Below, piece after piece: positions 12,771-24,787 of a DNA stretch of 64,000 nucleotides (the first letter of the stretch is position 1; every line of letters starts with the position of its first letter). The notes beneath the pieces are model-generated. The model was not told the DNA's origin, did not search any database, and saw only the letters and a list, made by a program, of their open reading frames with translations. Made by a program: the position numbers and the translations under genes. The DNA is taken from the NCBI GenBank assembly GCA_025617375.2, contig JAMYGW020000014.1, positions 534,472-598,471 of the forward strand, in the 5' to 3' direction. The DNA is from Acarospora socialis. Lineage: Eukaryota > Ascomycota > Lecanoromycetes > Acarosporales > Acarosporaceae.

Positions 12771-12931
12771 CAGGCATTTCTAATCGCCAGCGCAGTCAGG
12801 AACGCCTGCTTTCTTCCGAGACTGTCCTCCAACTTGGCAAACATAGTTTTCTGCCAAAACACCAAACTACTCACGCTGAAGTAGAGACAGAGCGAAGTTT
12901 CGTCGTCGTTTCTTTGTTGAATTTCAACACA
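12771..12931. promoter_or_regulatory. Intergenic region between divergent NRPS and ABC transporter
   Basis: The NRPS remains read leftwards and the ABC transporter reads rightwards from ATG 12,932. The roughly 160 bases between them would have held divergent promoters, although upstream NRPS coding remnants may extend into it. I see no binding motif that I can name. Confidence 0.3.
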
Positions 12932-13135
12932 ATGCAATCACAATTCAATGACTACAGCTTTCGCCCTGTGGCCAAGGGTTGCTACCGTGATCTTGATTTC
13001 AAGCTTTTATTCGAGAACACGATCCTTTCCATCCTTCCGTCTTTACTGGTCTTGTTAGCCGCCATCGGAAGAACATAATATCTCCACCGTCAACAGAGGC
13101 TGGTTTCGACTAGAGTGCTCCAGATAGTCATGTTA

Positions 13136-13187
13136 GTCAGTTTCTATAGTCATCTACCAAGCTCGGGTTACTAAATACTGCTTTTAG
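13136..13187 (+). other. Intron in the ABC transporter relic
   Basis: The 52-base intron begins GTCAGT, has a branch-like ACTAAAT and ends TTTTAG. It joins codons in phase 0, so that LQIVML continues into LALAIYTALQAAL of TMD0. The splice sites survive although the exons on both sides are broken. Confidence 0.65.
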
Positions 13188-15851
13188 TTGGCCCTCGCAA
13201 TCTATACTGCGCTACAAGCAGCTCTGCTTTCCATCTGGTCCACGCACCAGAGTTTGAGAACCTGGTCCTCGATTGCAGCGGCTGGACTTGCCCTGGTCAC
13301 TGCCATCCTTCTCTGCTTGCTCTCATATCTTGAGCATGGCCGCAACGTTCGGCCATCGTCCATCCTCTACTGTTGTATTCTTTGTTCTCCACTATGTTTG
13401 ATGCCGTCCGCGCCCGCACAGTATGGCTGGTGTCTCCAGCGTCGACGCTCGCCGAGCTTGCCATCGCCTCGGTAGTCGCGAAAGCCGTGGTCCTAATCCT
13501 GGAGTCGCACGAGAAATCAGACTATATAGTGGCACCGACGGAGGCATACGGACCGAAAGCACCAGCAGTGTGTTGAACCGGAGCATCTTCTTCTGGCTCA
13601 ACCGCATTGTATGGAACGGTGCACGAACAGTGCTGCTCCCGGGCAATCTTGATGGATTGACTCCGGAAATGACCTCAACCTCTCCCGGTTCCCCTTTCCT
13701 TAACGCTTGGAGAAGGTCAAAGCAGAAACGACAAAGCTATGCATCCATGCGAGCCCTTTTTGCTACTTTGAAGTGGTCCATACTCAGAGCACTCTTCCCG
13801 CGAATTCTGCTCCTGGCTCTCACGGTCTGCCAACCAATTCTACTGCACGACCTGATGGAGTACTTCGGAGAGCCTTCTACGCCCGAGTCCGAAGCTGTTG
13901 GGAAGGGTCTGATAGGCGCTTACGCTCTGGTTTACATTGGAATCGCCATGGCCACTGGCTTCTATTGGTACCATCACTATCGGGTGCTTACCATGATTCG
14001 CGGTTGTCTAGTATCCGCGGTCGGCTGACAGACGTTGAGGGTGAACGCCCATGCAATGAGCGATCCCAGGGCAGCCGTGACGTTGATGACTACGGATGTT
14101 GAGAGAAGTCTCTTCGGGTTGCACAGTTTCCACGAGTTCTGGGTCATTGTCGTCCAAGTCGAGATCCAGACATGTTTGCTGCAAAGACAGTTGGGCGTGG
14201 CGCTCGCGGTTCTGATTGTCATCACGGCTATCTTCTCTGTCGCATCGGTCTGGGTCAGCCGGTTTTCCTATGCTCGTTCAAACCAAATGGAGGGAGGCAG
14301 CCCAGTCCCGCATCGGGGCGAGTTCGAACATTCTATTGTCCATCAAAGCGATGAAGATGCGAGGACTAACAGAGAGCGTGTCTTCTATCATCCATAATCT
14401 GCGGCTGGAAGAGCTCAGTTTCGCGGCCGGATTCAGAATACTGTTGGTGTGGACCACCGAGCTGGGCTACATTCCGCAATTCATTTCACCCCTTCTTACA
14501 TTCCTGGTGTTTATCCTTCAAGCGAGGACCAGCCACCAACCTTTTGACGCCTCTCGGGCTTTCACCTCGCTCTCCTTGCTGTTGCTGATCGCTCAGTCTC
14601 TAAGTCAGACTCTGCTTGATCTCCCTCACTTCTTGCTGCATTTGGGTCCTCCGCACGGATCGATGAGTTCTTGTCGACCGAGCAACAAACCGACTTCAGA
14701 GACTTCGATATGCTTCCGGACACAAAAGCCGCTCTATGGATGCTTCAGAAACCTTTGATGGGTAGAGGTGTTACTGGAGAGAAAGACCCCGAGGAGCCGG
14801 CTCTCAAACGCGCAGTTGCTGGACATGAGGCTATCACTCGTATCAACCAAGGCTCTTACGGCTGGGGTGAGGTTGATGTCCTTCAAGACATTAACATCAC
14901 TATCCCGCGAGGCCAGCTTACTCTTATCGTCGGGCCGGTCGCGAGTGACAAATCTACTCTCTGCCACGCCTTGATAGGGGAGACACCCACTTCGAAAGGC
15001 ACACTGCAAGTATTTGTCGATTCCAAGAAGATTGCATTCTGCAGTCAGACACCTTACTTGACCAACGGGACTATCAAGGAAAACATTGTGGGATATTCGA
15101 ATTTCACACGGCCATGGTATGATACGGTCATCGCCGTCTGTGCGTTGTCCGATGATATCAACCAGATGCCCAGCCGAGACAACACCGTGGTCGGAAGCGA
15201 CGGTATCAACCTGAGCGGTGGTCAGAGACAAAAGGTCGCCCTGGCCAGAGCTCTATATGCCCGAAATTCTATCGTTGTCCTTGATGATGTCCTGAGTGAC
15301 CTCGAGAGCGAAGGGGCAAACCATGTATTCTGGAATGTTATGGGCCCGGAGGGGATCGTACGACAACAGAATATCACGGTCATCTTTGCCACGCATGCTA
15401 CGCAGTTTCTTCCTTTCTGCGACCACATTGTCGCTCTCAGCAGCTCCGGTCGAGTCGCGCAGCAGGGCGATTACCGCTCTCTTCGCTCTCAAGAAGGCTT
15501 TTCGAGCTATCTGAGCGTCGTTCAAGATCGGAGCGCCAAGAAGGTCCGTGGTCAGGAAGGCGGCGAAGCAGATGCAAGTCGTGAGAAAGCTTCCGAGCTT
15601 AGCACGATCGAAAGCGCCCAAAACCGAACAGCAAGCAATCTCGCGGTCTACCGTTATTATGTCAAGGCGGTTGGCACCTGGGCGACCTGCCTTCTTCTCC
15701 TTCTTGTTGTACTCTACGCTGCCTCATATAACATCCCGAGTTACTGGCTCAACGTCTGAGTAAATACCGCCAAACCCGGCGACCTCGTCTATTGGGGAGT
15801 CTACGCAGCATTTCAGATCCTAGCCCTCCTTCTCTTATTCGCAGCAGCATC

Positions 15852-15961
15852 CTCGTGCGGCCGACAAGTCATCATATTACGTGCAGGCCATGGTACGCTT
15901 ACCGATCTACCCAAGCGTACCATGGCCTGCACGTGATATGATAACTTGTCGGCCGCACGAG
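15852..15961. repeat. Foldback: 49-base inverted repeat with 12-base loop
   Basis: Arm 1 (15,852-15,900) and arm 2 (15,913-15,961) are reverse complements at 47 of 49 positions around the loop at 15,901-15,912. Each arm begins or ends with CTCGTGCGGCCGACAAGT or its complement. It lies inside the TMD2 coding part of the ABC transporter relic and disrupts the reading. It has no flanking element of its own, so a local template-switch inversion or a small foldback insertion are both possible. Confidence 0.9.
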
Positions 15962-17788
15962 TACCACACATTCGTCCGGAATTTCACCCGGGCGGGCTCA
16001 AGCTTACACGCCTCTCTCTTGAAGTCCGTTATGGAGGCGCCCTTGTCCTTATTTAGTTCTACCGACAGTGGTGTCACTATCAACCGATTCTCTCAAGATC
16101 TCTAATTTGTTGACAACGAGCTGCGTCTGGCGCTGCTAACGCTGTTATTGACAATTTTCTTGCCACTCGTTCAGGCAACCTTGATCATTGTTTCCAGCCC
16201 TTGGGTCGGGGTGGCATTTGTTATCATCATACCAGTCTTCTACGCGGTCCAGAACTTCTATCTTCGAACCTCACGTCAGTTGAGGTTGTTGGAGCTCAAA
16301 GCTAAAAGCCCGTTGTACACCAGTTTTTGGAGACATTGAACGGGCTCTCCACGCGGAGGTCTTTCGGCTGGGCATCTAAGACTTTAGAAGCGAATTGGAG
16401 ACTCCTAGATTCGTCTCAATAGCCTCTCTATCTGCTCTACATGATCCAGCGCTGGCTAACTTTGGTTCTTGACATGGTCGTCGCCTTTGTGGCAATCATC
16501 GTCGTGACCCTCTCAGTAACTCTGAAATCGAGCGGCGGGCTCGCGGGCGTTGCCTTGACGCAGGTAATGTCGCTAAGTATGATGCTTACAACCATCGTCA
16601 TGCAGTGGACACTCGTTGAGACCAGCATTGGGTCCGTTAGTAGGATAAAGACCTTTGTTGAGAACACGCCCTCAGAGAACAAGGCTCACGAGGTTTCCGA
16701 ACTACCGTCGGCTTGGCCAGGTGACGGTAGAATCCGTCTCGACAACGTTAGCGCTTTCTACAAGTAAGGTCCATGCATATCCCAGACGTTGGGTTGAATC
16801 GCAGCGGCGACTGACGTATCATCATTAGAACAAACCGGACACTCTTGTTCTCCGAGACGTGAGCCTATCCGTGGAAGGTGGACAGAAGATAGGGATATGT
16901 GGCCAAAGTGGCAGGTAAACTGCGTACCCAACGTAACAAAAATTTCGAATCAAGACACTAACCATAAGTCTTAGCGGTAGATCGTCGCTGCTCCTGCTTC
17001 TATCACGTATGCTGGAGATACAGGAAGGTTCCATCGTTATTGACGGTGTCAATCTTAGCACTCTGCCTCGCAACACGCTCCGCGCTCGACTGAATATTGT
17101 TCCTCAAGAACCCGTCTTCGTCCCCGGTACGATTCGCTTCAACCTGAATCCTTCCAACGAGTTTTCGGATTCTGCAGTGGTCGAAGCGTTGACAAGGGTG
17201 TATCTCTTCGACGTACCGGATGCCAAAGGTGGGCTAATGGCACAGCTTTTGATCCGGGCTTTCTGAGCCACGGTCAGCGTCAGCTGTTCTGCTTGGCAGT
17301 TGCCGTCCTTTGCAATGCAAGCATCGTACTGCTTGACGAAGTCATGAGCAAGCAAGTCCAGTTATGGCCTGGCGCAACGAAACCGAAGCTGTGCTGACAT
17401 TTGGAAAGTGTGGACCAGGTCACGGACGACCTCATGCAGACAATCATTCGCGAGCAGTTCAGGGACTGTACCGTCATTGCTATTGCACATCGTCCAAGTA
17501 CTATCCTCGACTTCGATCGGGTGGTAGTGCTCGATCGCGGAGTAGTGTGCGAAGTTGGTAACCCGCAACAACTTCTTGAAGAGAACTCCCGGTTCAAGGA
17601 AATGTGGATGGGAAATGAAGAGGAGGACGTAGATTAGATGGGAATCCAGCCAGATGGCAGGGAGTGCCACATGTACTTATACATGTAGGAAGCTAGCAGC
17701 TAGAACGCCATTAAGTCATCAACTCCCTCCGGATCCATCATGTTCTCCCTGTCGCATTGGAACTTAGATCCCCTGCCGTGGCATGTTT

Positions 17789-18667
17789 CTAGCGGACAGG
17801 ATCAGAACGCGCTTCCGTTTGTGCACGTGGCCTGAATTTGAGTAGACTCATCAGTACGAGTGCCAACAAGGACACCACAGCAGTAACATCAAACGGCAGT
17901 CCAAGCCAGATGCCACCCCTATCCAGGCCCAGATTAAACAGGATTGAGATCAGAGAAAATAGAAGCATTCTCGAAAATGTATCTGCAATTGCAATCACAG
18001 AAAACATGCGAGCATTGTACTTTGGCTCTATGAGCGCGCCCAAGACTTTCGGTTAGCCAGCCGAGAATCATCAGAGCGACTGTCGGGGCGAGGCCTTGAG
18101 TCGTATAGCCGAGCGTCAGCAGGCACAAGGACATTCGAGTAATAACGACATTTTCCTGAAGTGCTCCAAGATGGAACTTCTCTTGTATTCTATCGACGAC
18201 GAAAGGAAGAACAGAGAGGGCAAACGTGGGGATAGCCGCTTGAGGCGAATAAAGAAACGTTGCGTTGGCCAGAGTCCACTGATACCGATTGAATATGTAA
18301 CGTTGGAGGGTGTCGGACAATGCGAGCGTCATCATACAAAGTAGACAAAGCGCCAGCAGGAAGTTAAGTTGCCAATCTGCCCTCATGATCTTGAAATTCC
18401 GAATACTAGGTGAGTCGCCGTGATCATGTCCTGGATCGTTGTTCGCATGTTCTGTGAACACCTCCCGTCGTCCTCGTCATCGTCGCCGTCATTGTTGTTG
18501 CCATCATCTTCGCCTTCGTTGTCGTCGTCGTAATGCATCTTAGCATCAGCATTCCAGGCTAGCGTTTCTGGAATGGAAATGGCAATAGGATCACACAACG
18601 CCTGGAGAGCAATGCCAATGCATATGGCGAACCAAGCGTTGATCTTCAACACTGCGGCCGCCAACAC
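17789..18667 (-). pseudogene. Truncated MFS transporter (C-terminal part)
   Basis: The fragment carries a hydrophobic segment ending IAISIPETL (about 18,570-18,620), typical of the end of TM6 in fungal MFS transporters. A long acidic cytoplasmic loop (Asp/Asn/Glu/Gly-rich) follows, and then several membrane segments (NFLLALCLLCMMTLAL, VVITRMSLCLLTLG, VALMILGWL, LLFSLISILFNLGL, VTAVVSLLALVLMSLL). Frame changes near 18,480 and 18,045 break it, and TM1-TM5 are not found upstream. It converges with the ABC transporter and may have been a second exporter of the same cluster. The assignment rests on topology and the PETL motif, so the subfamily is unknown. Confidence 0.7.
18468..18535. repeat. GTC/GAC-rich simple repeat in MFS loop
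   Basis: Imperfect trinucleotides (GTC, GTT, ATC) encode the acidic loop on the minus strand. Slippage here is a likely cause of the adjacent frameshift. Confidence 0.6.
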
Positions 18668-18699
18668 TGTGCCGTTAGGATGCTCAGCTGGCTGAGAGT

Positions 18700-21600
18700 G
18701 TATAACCGAAAGGAGACAGTGGATCTAGTGCACGATTAACGCCCGAGTAGGCAAAATAGGAAGGGCACGGAAGCGTACAGATCCGTCCGAGAGGCAGCGA
18801 ACCTTGAGCCTGTCGCGCCTCTGTAGTTGAAACTATTGAGGACAGCGACGACGTCCGACTGAGCCCGGTAGTGGTCCTGCGTATATGGCTCGGAGTGTGG
18901 TGGAAGGGCTTGCCGACCCTGGGAAGCATGGACGGGCCGGTAGGCTCGAATGACAGAGACCAAGAGTCCCTGTGCGGCCTTCGCGCGGCAAAACGGGAGA
19001 TTTGGGCGCTCGTGCGGGTCGTTTCCTAGTGGTTCGACCGTGCCCGCCCCAGGATCGCAGCGCCCTGCTGAGAATAAAACATGACGGATGGAGGACAGTC
19101 AGAAATGCTCACCGAGAGTTATAGAGAGAGTCGTAAAACCAGAAAGAGGGTCGAATAGCGCACGCTCCCAACTGACTGCTCTGCCGTCTTTTATATAGGC
19201 GCCATTGTCCCGACAGCACGGTCAGAGAAATGATACCCTTCACTGAAGGAGAAGCTATGCAGAGGTTCCTATGCCTGCTTCCCTGTCAAATCCCCACTGT
19301 GAGAGGTGATTATCTTGGGCACAAGCCCCGGGGCATTCGGAGGTCCTGCGCGACCGCCACTGCTTGTGATCGTGTGCACTGTGAGCATTCGGAGGACGCT
19401 CTGTTGTCGAGGTGTATATCTCTGCTTGCAGCTACTTGTTATGGGCCGGTTACACACCTTGCGGTGACGCTCCAGCAAGTGCAGGCTCGCGGCATGCGTC
19501 TAGAATGCCCACAAGTAGGTCAAGTGAGAGGACAAACCGACGGGGTATACTGACCTTTCCCTCACCCAACTCTGTGGCAGAGAGCTGGTCAATGCCAGAC
19601 TTGGTGGCGCACAGGCCCAGTACCTGCATGCCCCACAGCTCGTGCTAATGCAGACTAGATCCTCATTCGGGGTAGGTCCGGAAAACCCAACGTCTTTCTA
19701 CTTTCCCCCCGCTGCTTCGACTCATGACTCGTCAGGGCACTGCAGTGGATAAGGGCGCACGCCCTGGACGAGCAAATGGCCCACACCCTCCACACATCTG
19801 AAAGACAAACCCGAGCCGATCTCGTCAATCGCCCCTTAGGCGGGCACATATGATCAGGGCGCGGATGAAACGCCACCCAAGCCATTCTGGTTCTCGCCGA
19901 GCAGGGACAGGCATATCTGACAGGAGCTGCTCTGTGCTTCATCGTTCTGCTAGCTACAGATGCATGGTAGACGTGTCGCAATTGGACAGCACCCTTGCGA
20001 CGTTGAAATCCTCGTGCCATTGAGTCAGCTGCCAGAGAGCCGCGCGCGAATGAGGGCAACCAGAGTCAATGAGAAGGTTCGACTCGACCTTCACCTTCTT
20101 CGCATTGCATCCTGGCCAGAGGCTAGCTTTTAATGTCCTTGATTCCAATACAGCCATCATCTATCTCCACGCCCCCACCATCCACTATGGGTGTCGCCTT
20201 GATTGCCGCCGGCCCCGCCTCCCGCCTTCCGCTCGCCTAGCCGCCCACCATAAGCGAAGTAGGGTTGCATCGTTCCTCGTTTAGCAGCTCGGCCCACAAG
20301 AAGCACTCAACTAGGCGTTTCGACGTCCATTTTCGAGTCCCGGTCAGGAAAGCCTCTTTTTACGGGCACTCACCCCTCGTCGACAGCAGCTAGCTATGCT
20401 TGGCCCGGTCAAACAGGCTAGATCATGCGGCGGCGTCAGTCGGCTGGCATGCTGTTCTGTTGCCGCCCAGAAGACCAACCGACCCGGGCATGTAGACGAA
20501 CATGCAGCCATTCATATCGACTCCCTGCGTCAAACTCGACTTGCTCGCCTCCATCTGATAAAGTGGATGGCACCTCCCATCCACCTTGCGCGGGCCGCGG
20601 GAACGCCGTCTCCGGGCCCTTGACCAGTTGGCGGAGCCCGAACGCCACAACTCGTCTGCCAACGAGTCGGGTCGGCGTTAACCCGCGCAAGGCTCGCGGG
20701 AGGTCCATGCTCACGGGCATTCGGGGCAACCTGCCTCAGCACCAATCCGCCCGATTTCCCTCAGTGGATCGCTTGCGCCCCGGCCCAGGCGATCTATCGG
20801 GCATAGGCAGCACTTTCATGACACTCGACAGCCTGTCATAACGCCACCACTTTGATCGTGTCACATGCGGGCGACCCCGAGATGCATTCTCTCTTGGCCC
20901 CTTATTTCCAATCGCGTGCGCGAGAGTGTGCGTGGTGTCTGTATGCCCTTGAGTTCAAATCGCCCAGGCTGCACACCGAGCCAGCCTGATCGACTTGCCA
21001 GCATGTCGGCACGGAACCCACGGCAAGCGTATTTTAGATACTACGCTGCCACGCCAGATCCCCGAGCTTGCATTCATTGAACCCAGCTATGTGCTGCAGC
21101 GTTGCAACCGGCAGTGTCAGCGATCCTTGGCCACCTGTGTGCCGGGGCTAGAGCATTGCTGGTTGCAACGCCAGAAGCTTCCAAGTTAGGAGCTGTGCAG
21201 TCCTGCAGCCAGGCGCTGCCTTATTTGGAAGCCGTCGAGATGAAAGGTGTGCCTCGGGGCACGATGGGTGCTGCGGAAGCACGCAACGATGACGAGCCAT
21301 GCGAGTCGAGGTGGCCACAATGGCATCAGTGACAGCGGCGTCGGGGGTCGCCGAGAACACAAGTTCACAACCCATCCCGACGTCCCTCAGCTAGGGCTAA
21401 ACACCGATGAATGGCCAACAGAGTGCGTGCGCGCTCCTGCACCAGCATCACTATTGGGTGCCGATGCGAGGGAACGCCGTACAATTGGGCAACAGATGGG
21501 CCCGAGTGGGATGGGCTGTTGGTGCCCTCATTCTGCTCCTCACTGCGCGCATCCCCTGTGATGATCGACTGCCGTCTTGCGATGTACTTCTTCGACGCCG

Positions 21601-22160
21601 GCCTCCTGACTGACATGGAGAATAGTTGTCAGCGACGATAGAGAGATGTAGTTGGAATAAGCTCGCACAATGTCGTCAACACTGCTTAGTCAATCTGTTG
21701 CCGCCCGTCAACGTTAGCTCTGATCTTTGACGGGCGATCAGGTGAACCGGACCGGGGTGTGACCGCAATCAATTGGGGTGGCCGTGGCGTCTCAAGGGGC
21801 TCAGCAGGGCGCGTAGATCCCGCTGCGCCCTCCCCCTGGCCAGAGCCGGTGCCCGCTGCCTGCTCATACAACACATGACACGTATTCTTAGCGCGAAACC
21901 GATCATCAATCTGTCAGCATGGGACATTTCCGGTCGACCCCGTCAAGAACGCCCGGACACGGTAAGCCGACGCGGACCTCCTGCCCCGGTTCACGAAGTG
22001 AGCCCCTGTCCGCCGTGGTAGGCTGCAGCCAAGGTCGATGATGTGGCAAGCCGTGGATGCACGTTCCCGGATACGACCGCGCGGACATGACAGTTGATGC
22101 GGAACCTCTCCGGACAGGACACGGGGACAAGACCTATTAACCAATTTGAGCATAGAGGGA
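18700..22160. other. Gene-poor stretch, nothing recognised
   Basis: This is about 3.5 kb of moderate to high GC with only short open frames on both strands, none of which resembles a family I know. It has no obvious LTRs, terminal inverted repeats or tandem arrays by eye. A TATA-like TTTTATATAGG lies near 19,190 without a convincing gene after it. It may be strongly decayed coding or transposon sequence. Confidence 0.4.
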
Positions 22161-22429
22161 GGGTTAAAGCAGGGCTAAGTTCCAGGTAGGAAGCGAACGG
22201 CCGTCCAACAGTATCATGCCCGCTCTATGCAAAGTCAGCCCCAAACACACTGCGAAAGTGAGCCGAAGCTTTAGCCGTATTCTTTCCTGATGAGATGGAT
22301 ATAGAAAACAGTGGTTGAAAATGCATGCTAGCCTTGACGAACACCTGATGCAGGCAGTCTCTAAATCATTCCTGACCAATCGTACAGCCCCAATACCAAC
22401 AACAGGCTCGCCACTCTTACACTGAATCG

Positions 22430-23295
22430 CAGGTACGCCACTAGCCGTTAGAACTCTTGAAGTACAATAGAGAACTTGACTCGCAATTCTCGCAGCAGTT
22501 GTGGTCGAAGCAATAGAGGATGATGACGAATGAACTGTGCACACTGCGGTTGCACCCCAAGATGTGCAGCAACTCGTCCTTCCAATTTATGCATGCACAA
22601 CGGATCAATAATGATCCATATCTTTGGTGCCCCAGTATGCACCAGGTTCGCTGACTTCAAATAGAAGTCCTCTACATGTAATGCGAAGGCAGACCGCCCT
22701 GAGGAGATGTAAGCGTATGGTGAATGTATCCCAGCATAATGCCTTCGAGTTGACAACAGTCGTTGCCCCGGTCCAAGTGGACAGCTAGGTAGGCCTAGAT
22801 CCTCTCGGATCTTCGGTGAGTGTGCTGGTAATATGCAACACTTCACTGCACCTGTTGAGGCAAGCAGGCTCTGCAACTCGATGAATGCTTCCAGGTCGGT
22901 TGACTCTCTATAGACCTCGTGATCTGTAAACTTTGGTAAGATAAATGGTGCTTCGATGTGAGGTGAGGTGAGAGCCGTCGGATTTTTGTCGTCCAGTCGA
23001 ATCCAACCATCTTCGTCTCGACAGGTCTGATGTTAAATAGTACCACTACAGATAGAGTACACTCTCATAGTCACTATAGTTTCGCCGACCTACAACAGAG
23101 AGTAGCCCTTGGGTGTATCCGTGTAAATAGATGACAGGTCCGACAGGTCAGTTGAGAGGAAGGTTTGGCTACTTTCACCGTCATGATTGGTGGCAGAACT
23201 TGTTCTTCCCAACGTCGAAGAATCTCTCTCACTTCATCTATCGAGTGTTTCTTCGTGAGTTCAGAGAACGCTTCGTGCAACGCTTGTTCCGACAT
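22430..23295 (-). pseudogene. JmjC-domain protein fragment
   Basis: The segment at 22,448-22,876 reads like the core of a JmjC domain (Fe(II)/2-oxoglutarate oxygenase fold, often a histone demethylase). It has GIHSPYAYISSGRSAFALHV followed directly by EDF, then SANLVHTGAPKIWIIIDP and FIRHHPLLL. The HVED element supplies the first iron ligands (HxD/E). Upstream in other frames, the segment ending in STDLEAFIELQSLL and an N-terminal helix-rich piece (EVREILRRWEEQVLPP) appear to belong to the same protein. The part after 22,448, which should hold the last His ligand, is not readable. I infer a broken gene, and introns could explain some of the frame changes. Confidence 0.65.
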
Positions 23296-23349
23296 GCTGG
23301 TAACTTCGACTGCCCTTCTCTTTGTCGTTGACCTCGATTCATTCAGTTA

Positions 23350-24787
23350 GGGTTTGATGCCAAACCATGTTACGGTTCGCTTAGCCGTAAGATGATTTTG
23401 GGGCGGAAAATGGTTATTCCTTACTCGCTCTTGAGTCTGAGGGCGAAGTTACAGATGCACTAATACCCACTTCGAAGAATCTTCATTGATCTTTCAACTT
23501 CCATCAGCTTATTGACAACTTCCTTGTGAGATGTAGGTGAGCGACCTACTTTTGCGCGTCCTCAGAGAATTCCTTCTTGCACAAACACAACATTATCTTG
23601 GTAAGATAGCAAGTGTATCTGCGACCCGTCCGAGCGCTAGGGTGACGTCGCGGGAAGCTGGCCCTTGGTAAAGGCCGGCGGGCTCGGTACGCCGGAGGGT
23701 CTGGTGGTAACAGCGAGGTTGGTAGTGTAATATCGGGTTGGTGCTCTCCAATCGCCGGGCGTGAATAGCTGGTGTGATCTGGCGAACTTCAACACCGTAC
23801 AGCTTGGGGGTTCAATATTATTGCTACTCCGTTTTCGTTCCTACAGTAGCACCCTTTCAGAACACGACATGGTGGCCTTTTAATATGTGCCCTGAGAAAC
23901 TCCCTACGGATAAGGTAGGTATGGAAGATGGATTGGAGTTTTTAAGGCTCTAAGCGAAGATCTAGCTATATAGGTGCCTTCCACATCTCGCAACCAAGCC
24001 CATGACGCTATGATATCTGGGATGACAGCGGAGTGGGTCACGGCCACATGGGGCATGTCGGGTAGAACGAGGCGAGGTAGGTAGAGCCAGGTTGGCCTCA
24101 CGAGGAGCAAGAAGCTCACCCCGTTTGACGACGGTTGGTGACGTCGTTCCTCCGTTCGTAGTTCCGCACCAAAATCCTTCGCCTCAGCGAGATCCTTTAA
24201 GTCATACCACACGAAGCGGTCCGAGGGTGAGTCTAATCAGCGATGGGATCGGCGTTGAGATCAACCAAGTAAGCAAAAGTAAAAGACCTTTCATCGAGAG
24301 GTCCTTCAGGAACAAAGTCAGAAGGCGGCCAATGTTCAAGAGATGAAGATCTGGCTGAGGGGTGTAGGACCCATTGAGGAGGCAGTTGAAAGCATTGTCG
24401 CTGGACAAGGTATTATAAACGTATGTACGAGGACGATTTGCGGTTGGGTGTAAGAAGTTGGATTGGATGCAGAAGAAACGTCTGCAGAGACGAGGCTATA
24501 TACTAGCTATTAAGCGACGATTAGGTAATGGCGCCACAACTCACCCCCTCCTGGTGAATTGTACCATAAATGCCCTCTGGAAAACACATAACAGTCACAA
24601 AAGCAGCGCTTTTCGAAGCAATAATGCTAAAATCCAGGTTAGATCCATAAGCCATAGCATGTCCCCTCGCCATAAAGCAAATCCGCGAGGGTATCAATAT
24701 CTTGTAAAGCAAAGGAAATCAAACGCTCATAACATAAAATCAAAGTCGTAATGCGTAACGTCGTCGACATACCCCTTCCATAGCGGA
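23350..24787. other. No gene recognised
   Basis: Only short frames are present. A 102-codon open stretch at 23,904-24,212 (minus) and one of 97 codons at 24,458-24,751 (plus) show no family features. No tRNA or repeat structure stands out. Confidence 0.4.

Larger units (their letters stand above)
12932..17637 (+). pseudogene. Decayed ABC-C (MRP-type) multidrug transporter
   Basis: This is a full-length fungal ABC-C transporter, a membrane exporter of the class often found in metabolite clusters. The order is TMD0 (from ATG 12,932), TMD1 (about 13,600-14,650), NBD1 (about 14,850-15,560), TMD2 (about 15,640-16,650) and NBD2 (about 16,730-17,600). NBD1 keeps the signature LSGGQRQKVALARALY and Walker B IVVLDD, but its Walker A reads GPVASDKST instead of GxxGxGKST. 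NBD2 Walker A reads GQSGSGRSS, with Arg for the catalytic Lys. Stops include TAA at 13,076 (codon 49), TGA at 15,757 where the family has Trp, and TAA at 16,103 where the family has Gln. Several frameshifts occur (near 13,400, 13,560, 14,030, 14,330, 16,320 and 17,260). Introns remain recognisable at 13,136-13,187, about 16,764-16,828 and about 16,915-16,975. It probably exported the product of the adjacent NRPS. Confidence 0.92.
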
